Assembly: GCA_025506515.1 (NCBI GenBank)
Contig: CM046447.1
Location: forward strand, 85,866,748-85,930,747
Origin: Flaveria trinervia
Lineage: Eukaryota; Streptophyta; Magnoliopsida; Asterales; Asteraceae
Length of the DNA: 64,000 bases
Reading direction: 5' to 3'
The notes under the pieces: model-generated
What the model was told of the DNA's origin: nothing
The model's input: the letters and a program-made list of their open reading frames with translations, nothing else
Databases searched by the model: none
Made by a program: the position numbers and the translations under genes
Shown: positions 57,191 through 64,000 of the stretch, piece after piece
Numbering within the stretch: the first letter of the stretch is position 1
How the letters are laid out: each line of letters opens with the position of its first letter

Positions 57191-60100
57191 ATGAGGAAAG
57201 AAGTGGTGGTTGCAGCAGTGGCGACGGTGTCCACGGTGGTGGTGGCGGGAGTGCTGCTGGTCCGGTGGAAGAAGCGAGACGAGAGGCGGTGGAGGCAGAT
57301 GCAACGAATGCTGCGAAAATTCGCCAACGACTGCGCTACACCGGTGCCCAAGCTGTGGCACGTTGCGTTTGATTTGGTTTCGGATATGCAAACAAGTCTC
57401 TCGATCAATCTCAGACGGATTATGTTATGCTTCCGTCCGTTACTTCTTGTCTTCCCGACGGGTATACTATATACGACTCTCTTCTTATGACATAACATAA
57501 CATAACATTAATAAAACTAACTGCATTTGAAATGTGTCATTGCATTTGAAATGTGTCATTGCATTTGAAATGTCAGGCATAGTGAGAAATCCCTTAATTT
57601 GGTTGGGAAAAGTTTTCGATGAGTTTTTCTGACTAAATCAGATTTATTTACAAAGCGTCACTAAAGTCATTTCCTACCATAATATTTATGAAGAAATTTG
57701 ACATAAAAAACGACTTAGTTCTCTAGTAGTGACGTGATACGTAATTTAATTACATAGTGGCACCACTATTTTTGTTTCTCTCTCCCAACGTATATGAAGC
57801 AAGTACTACTTACAAATGTTCATATAAGTTTCATAGTTAAAACTAGACCTGTGACATGTTTATATAGTTTTTGTAGTTGCCTGCTTATAAAAGTAGACGT
57901 GTATTGGACTGAATGCGTTATGTTTTGTTTTATATGGTAGTACGGAAGAAGGTTTATATTATGGAGTGAATCTGCGTGAAGATAACTTCTTGATGATGCG
58001 TGCACGACTTAAAGGGAAGCACGACCCGATCACTGATCTGGATAGAGAAGAAGTCGGAATCCCATGCGAAGTGATTTCGGGCACTTATAAACAACTGTTT
58101 GATTACATAGCACTAAAACTAGCAATTTTTATCTCAATAAACACGAAAACAAACCCGATCACGCCTAAAGGGAAAATGGGCTTCACCGTCTCTTTCCCGT
58201 TACATGATGGACCTGCAGCAGCCGGTGCAAATGTTATAAGATGGAAGTCATTTCCTGTTAATGAGGCAGTTGAGTTATCGCTATATGTATTTACATTTTA
58301 CCCCCTCATAGATTCGAATGTTGATGAAAACGCACATGCAGGCCGGGAAAGAGTTGGCCAAGGAATTTAACGAGGCGTTGGAAAAGCATGGAATAGATTA
58401 CGGGTTTCTGCATTGGTAAGTTTCTTTTATTTTTTGGTTACGTTACAACCATTTGATCGTTACAAATCATTTCCCTAAAGTGTAACCGATAAAAAATGTC
58501 ACGTGAACGTATATATCGCGAATTGCTTAATAATCAGCCTTGAAATGAAAATGAAAATGAAAATGAAAATGAAAATGATCTGGCCAAACAACTACTCAGA
58601 TGATGGCATGTTAGCCCTAATCCAAAAAGACACTCTCATATTAAGCTAAAAAAAAACCAATTGAATCTTGTTAAAGCAATAAGATCGTGATACCTTAGCC
58701 ATAACAATATATGTCCATTTAATGATGCCAAAAATGTTATGCTTTCATAGGATTTATAATCAAAATGGCTGTTTTACATGAACTACATAATGTTTAATAA
58801 TATAATAGAAAATATGAATGAATGCATTATGGTAGGTAGATGCTACATTAGGGGATCTGGCAGGAGGTCGATATTACAACAGAGATTGTGTAGCAGCAGT
58901 TACTTTGGGGTTAGCCACTAATGCTGTTTATGTTGAATCAGCTCAGTTCATCCCCAATGGAGACAAAAATAAATTTGGAGAAATGGTTCTTACAATTTCA
59001 TCTCCTTTTTTTCTTTCTGATTAATAAATCTTTAATAAAAGAAAACCAAGATAAGTATTTAATCTTTTGCAGGTTATTGACATGCAATGGGGCAACTTCA
59101 AGACTCCACATCTTCCTATAACTCAATTCGACTTGGCCCTCGATTCTGAAAGCTCGAATCCAGGATCTCGGGTACAAAACTTATCACTATATGTTTTGTG
59201 ATACGTTAAGCAACTCCTATATTGTTTCGTTCACAACAAGAGATGCTCCACCAATACTTTTTTAATTGGCTCTGAATAAGATGAGAACGCTTAAGTTAAG
59301 GATGAGTGACCTCGTGGAAAGTCTCTCTCTACTCACGCATATAAAAACAAATTTATGAGATCCTTAATGTGGACGGTATTGGTTAATACGAGAGTGTTAA
59401 AATCCATTTTTATATTGGGTCCTTGAGTGAAAAAGCTAAAAATTTGTGTAGAAATTACTTTATATATTAGCTCCTAACAAATTGTTATTTCTTCTATTTA
59501 GATCTTTGAAAAGTTGATTGGAGGGAGATATTTAGGAGAGATGGTGAGAAGAGTGTTACTTAAAATGGCCAAAGAAACTGCATTGTTTGGGGAAGCTGTT
59601 CCTGCAAAACTTAAAACCCCTTACATATTGAGGTATAATACGACATTGTTTCAATCTAAAAAATAAACAAAAATCTAGAAAAAGTGCAGTCCAGACCCGA
59701 CTTACTGATTTTTATTAAAAAAATTAGAATATTTACTTTATGTTAAACAGGTCGCCAGATATGGCTGTCATGCATCAAGATACTTCAGAAAATCGTGATG
59801 CGGTCCAGGAGAAACTTATGGAAGTTTTTGGGGTAAAACCCTAAACCCTCAACTATAAACAGAAATAACTTATATCTATACTTGGTGAACAAGAAACTAT
59901 GATTAATATTGATGTTAATTTGAAACTTTAGATTACTTACACTAGTCTAGCAGTGAGAGAAATAGTGGCTGAAGTGTGCGACGTAGTGGCAGAAAGAGGA
60001 GCTCGTCTGGCAGGCGCATGCATAGTCGGAATAATGAAAAAGCGTGGGCGAATCAATGACAAGAAAAGTCTAGTGATAATCGAAGGCGGATTATATGAGC

Positions 60101-60489
60101 ATTATAGAGTTTTTAGAAACTTGTTGCATAGTAGTATTTGGGAGATGTTGGGAGGTGCATTAGCTGATAATGTGATTGTGGAGCATGCGCATGGTGGATC
60201 TGGAGTCGGTGCCATCTTTGTTGCTGCGGCACACTCACAGATCCACCATGATTCAGACACGTCATTGTCTCCTCCGAGGCATGGGAATGGTGGCCGAATG
60301 AATGATTTCAAAGTAGGAAAAGTGAATGATGATGATGATCAAATGGACTTGTTGGAATGGAGGGATGATCAATCGGAATCGACATCTTGGAAAGAGGGTG
60401 ATCAGATGGACTCCACTCTCGAGACTAGTGATCAGTCGGACTCGAGTGATGGTGATGGTAATGGCGACGGTTTGAAATATAACATTTGA
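57191..60489 (+). CDS. HKL3: Hexokinase-like protein, HKL3 type, probably non-catalytic
   Basis: Hexokinase-fold protein. Arabidopsis HKL proteins lack glucose-phosphorylating activity and have regulatory roles. Coding exons: 57191-57461, 57941-58268, 58342-58415, 58836-58985, 59073-59171, 59502-59632, 59751-59832, 59932-60489; about 560 codons. The N-terminus (VVVAAVATVSTVVVAGVLLV) is a membrane anchor as in type-B, mitochondria-associated hexokinases, followed by basic residues and DCATPVPKLW. The phosphate-1 motif DLGGTNF is NLREDNF. The catalytic LVNDTVGTLAGG is (L)VDATLGDLAGG, with aspartate changed to alanine. LGTGTNA is LGLATNA. Sugar-contacting phrases such as GFTVSFPL, IDMQWGNF and IEGGLYEHY remain. 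One base appears missing at about 57405-57411 and one at the end of exon 3 (58412-58415). The last 75 residues form an unusual acidic tail. Confidence 0.87.
57521..57580 (+). repeat. 19-bp triplicate in HKL3 intron 1
   Basis: Two full and one partial tandem copies of TGCATTTGAAATGTGTCAT shortly after the first splice donor. Confidence 0.9.
58543..58577 (+). repeat. AAAATG hexamer microsatellite in HKL3 intron 3
   Basis: About six GAAAAT units. Confidence 0.9.
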
Positions 60490-63400
60490 ATATCTAAAGG
60501 TGTATTTTTCTTGGGTTAATATCATTTTGAGTCCTTTGTTGAGACATGGCATCAAGTTTTAGGTTGGATGTGCATTTGGGCCCTTTGGGCCTAAATATTG
60601 GGTCATTGGTTTTCTGGAGATATGGTGTTGCTTGTTTAATGACCCCATTAGTTGTCACCAAGATGGCAATGGTGAAACATGTTAGGCGATAACATATATT
60701 GGATCACAAGTTTGTTGTTTCAGTGACACTGATTTCATTGATTTTTGTTTTTAAACATCATAAGTCAACCACATGAAAGTTGTAACACCATTGAACTCTT
60801 AAGTTTTCAGTTATCATTAGGTAAAATGCTATGTATTATTATTGTTCAGGATGCATGTTTACTTTTTGGTTTAAAACCATAAAAAAGTCTAAATCAAACG
60901 TTAGTGTGGTTTCGTGGTTGGTTCTTTTTTAAGTTTCGACCGGTTGGCTTGAAAATTTTCACAGAAATCCAGATAGTTTAGTTTGTGATCTAGATCGAAA
61001 GTGTCAGTATTTGTACAGACATCATCTTATTAATAAACCAACAAGTAACGTAACTTTCATAAACTAAAAAGTCAAATATCATTTTGGACTTTTGGTGTTG
61101 GAAAATATGGCGTTGAAATGAGGATAGTCCCGTAATTACATCAACATCATATTATACTTTTTAGTGAAATCAATGGTTTAATTATTCTACAAATTGGTCC
61201 GTTGTTTTGCTATGGCTAGATCTAATATCCAAGATGAGATTTATACAAGCATCCATCTTTTTATTAAGTAAGTGTTAATCATAAAGGCTAAAATCAGATC
61301 TTTACTAAGTTTACTTTTTTATGTAAGTTTTATGTAATTTATACAACAAACCCCTTTGATTTGATTCATTTTTTAATGTTTAATGGTTTGGTTTGGTTTG
61401 GTTTGATCACAATTCACAACGATGAATTGCTTGGTTTTGGTTTACAATGATAAAGAGTGTTACTCATGTTCGGCTCATAGTTTAGTGTAAAATCCTTGTA
61501 ACTGGATCATGATGCCTTTTTTGGTTTTTATTAATTGGTAGAAGACAAAGGTCATATAATGACTTATATGAGCACATGACTTAAACGTTTAGATGGAAAA
61601 CAGTACCAAAACCATTACCTCTTGAAATGTAAGCAACACTACTTTTTCAGAAGTGTTATCTTTTTGCACATGACACACATGTCAAATATCCAATCAAAGC
61701 ACATTTATTTTACATAGAATAAGCATACATCCAGTTTTAAAAGGTATCTTTCAATAACGAAAACAGAAGTTACAAAACGCATGAAATATCAAAAGTAGAT
61801 GCCAATGTAACATATTATTCGAATCATTTCAATATAGTGGAACTTGTGTTGGTAGATTTGGGTTAGTTTGAAGCTTGTAAGCAAAGGGATGTGTTCTCTT
61901 TTGAATAAAGACTTGGAAGCCATGAAAAGGACATGCATATAAAGTTGAACATGATAAAAGCCCCTACACTTGGTTCAATAACCTTTGTCACATGCATTGT
62001 TTAATTGACCTCTATCATCCCAACATCACTATGACACTATATATATATGGGTAATTGGATGTTGCTTTCCAAAATCAATGCATCTTATAAAGATTTGTAT
62101 GAAAAATCAGGTGATATATTATATAGCACTTTTTTAACAACATTAGTAAAAATCTTGTTAGTTTGATTTGTAAAAATCAATAAATAAGAAAGAATACATG
62201 CAAACCGAAGGACTATAACTTCAAGTCATAATAATCTGACAAGTGACATGTACCGTATTAAATTACCCTCTAAATGTTTCTTACGTTGGGATTACTTACG
62301 AATCATACAATAATGTTGTCACAATGCTTTTTAGACCTTATTCTCTTGCATAGACATACCTAAGATGTATACCATTTTATATAAAAACTGTAATAATTAT
62401 CTCCATGTAGATTTCGAAGTACAAAGTGTATGTAAATGTAATTTATGTTACAAATCATAATCTTAATTAATCTACTTTCAAATTCATATTCTGATGTTAC
62501 AAACTTTGACTTGGTTAACTATATAATATTCGGTAGCAGGAGATTTTAAATATTTCTCTAGCGATAATGGTCTCATGTTGAACTTAATAATTTGTTTAAA
62601 GAAAATGGGCTTGACTGAAAATGGTGTGGTTAGAGAAGATGATGGATTGATGGGTAGTGAAAAATGAGTGCAGAAGAATTATCAGTGACAAACCATCTAT
62701 CATAGGTCATTTACATCAAACGATTGTGACGTTAAAGTTTGTTGTATTTATAAATAAATAATATGTTATATGTCGTAAAGATTTCTTAAACTTCTTTTAT
62801 AAATATCATTAGTAACAGCTCATTATACTATATATTATTCCTGTAGGTCGGTTCCTACACGAAGGTTTTAGAATTTTTTACAAATGACCCTTAAAATCTT
62901 TTTTTTTTCTTATTGTTTAAACTTAGCTGGGGATGAACCATGCTCCTTAAGTATTAGGTAGGAATTGTGGATCAGTTTTTTTATTAAGGCTAAAATCGAC
63001 CTCTAATGCTCGTACTCTCGTTACTCTTAGTTATCAAAATATGGGCCAAATTTAATGTTGGGCTAATGTGGTTGGGCTTTGCAGTATGCTTACCTTTTAG
63101 CCCACATAATTAAGATCAGAGATGAAAAACTGTTCTTTAAACTGGTTTGGGTTGAATTAGATCGATAAAAAGTTGAAACCTAGTTGAGCTCAAATTGATT
63201 CGGTTTGGGTGGAACCGTTTTTTAGTTTAAGCCGGTTTTTAACTGTTTGGTTCAAGTTAAGCTGGTTGCAGTGAAGAAGATTGTAAACCATCTCTAACGT
63301 ATGGTTTTTGTTTTCTCCAAGCTGGTTTCGGTTGGTTTAGGTTTCGGTTCAATAATTGGTTTTTTGACCACTAATTATTGTTTTGTGTTATGCGTTCAAT

Positions 63401-64000
63401 TTCTTTTTTCTATAGGCTTTCGTATTTAATATTATGCAAAGGCCAATAATAATTTATGCTTTGGTGATTTTCTTAACTTTCACATTTATTATCATTTATC
63501 AATAATAGTTTCAATTGCAAAATTATCAAATATGTAAAACTATATTTCACTCGATTTTGCTCACAATAATAATTATTAATGAAATAAAAAAAACACACAA
63601 GCAGAATCAAACTAAAAATAAATACAAATCAAGTGTAAATTTATAATAATTATGTTACTAGTATTATCATTGATAATAAAATTGAAATTTGAAAGTATCA
63701 AACCATATATTTTATGGATAATTATCGACCAATAATATTAGCGTGGAATAAAATTTTTAGGAAAAAAAACGAAACTTGGATTTCTTTTCAAGACACGAAA
63801 TATTTGGACTTTTGGCATACTATGAACGAGCTATCAGTACGTGAGAATTAATATTGAATTTCCGAAGTAATATATTTTCTGTTTTAATTAACAAATAGTG
63901 ACGTCTTTGCCCGATATGACGAGAAATTAAGCTAAAAGAAAACGTAAGGAACGCAAAATTGAACCAAAATGTCGTGCATGTAGAAACAAAAAACTATGAC
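60490..64000. other. Intergenic region at right end
   Basis: 3' untranslated region of the hexokinase-like gene, then AT-rich DNA without open frames of note. TGGTTTGGTTTGG repeats occur at 61386-61404. 63130-63370 is rich in GGTTTNGGTT motifs (listed separately). No gene or RNA gene is recognised. Confidence 0.5.
63125..63370. repeat. GGTTTGGTT-rich stretch, possible hAT end or MITE
   Basis: Repeated CTGGTTT/CGGTTTGGG motifs resemble the subterminal repeats of the hAT at 49700-52707. No clean inverted ends or target duplication were found. Confidence 0.35.

Noticed and set aside
57092..57500. Alternative frames and minus-strand frames over HKL3 exon 1
   Set aside because: Shadows of the real exon, which has the type-B hexokinase N-terminus.
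59203..59470. An additional exon between HKL3 exons 5 and 6
   Set aside because: The flanking exons already join in phase and match the hexokinase sequence without a gap.

Overview
This is a nuclear DNA segment from a flowering plant, most likely a eudicot. The genes are interrupted by short GT-AG introns, the intergenic DNA is AT-rich, and most of it is LTR retrotransposons, hAT elements and Helitrons of plant type. An asterid such as a member of the Asteraceae is plausible, but I cannot prove the family from sequence alone.

Three host genes are present, all on the + strand. (1) 10219-12451 is a RING + vWA ubiquitin-ligase gene of the WAV3/EDA40 family. It carries two apparent single-base losses. 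(2) 32749-38493 is STARCH SYNTHASE 5 (SS5), with 19 coding exons and an unbroken reading frame across all splice sites. (3) 57191-60489 is a hexokinase-like gene closest to HKL3. Its catalytic motifs are lost, it has an acidic C-terminal tail, and it shows two apparent single-base losses. The order WAV3-family / SS5 / HKL3 matches, as I recall, the combined content of two duplicated Arabidopsis segments: chr5 with WAVH2-SS5 and chr4 with HKL3-EDA40. The window therefore looks like an old syntenic block inflated by transposons.

Region by region: 1-2926 is the 5' end of a Ty3/gypsy element on the - strand, with part of gag, the primer-binding site and an LTR. 4044-5910 and 6601-8717 are two solo LTRs of the same superfamily and orientation, each with a perfect 5-bp target duplication. 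8723-10200 leads into the WAV3-like gene. 12452-20089 is AT-rich intergenic DNA with a GC-richer repeat island at 16840-17880. 20095-30442 is a structurally complete Tekay/Del-type chromovirus with target duplication AGCGA, two 2.3-kb LTRs and a broken gag-pol. SS5 follows; its first intron holds a decayed Ty1/copia fragment that itself contains two antisense plastid rRNA pieces. 39250-40150 is another copia remnant. 45648-47047 is a Helitron with a helicase remnant, followed by related short Helitron-like copies. 49073-49693 is a small hAT element whose right target duplication was split by a larger hAT transposon (49700-52707). 52814-55909 is a short LTR element encoding only gag and protease. 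HKL3 and about 3.5 kb of intergenic DNA end the window.

The three host genes have no obvious shared biochemical pathway; they are linked by position. SS5 and the HKL3-like protein are both non-canonical members of carbohydrate enzyme families, with catalytic motifs replaced. I found no convincing new biological system. The most unusual structures are the composite plastid/copia insertion in SS5 intron 1, the nested hAT pair, and the pattern of single-base homopolymer losses in two otherwise well-conserved genes.
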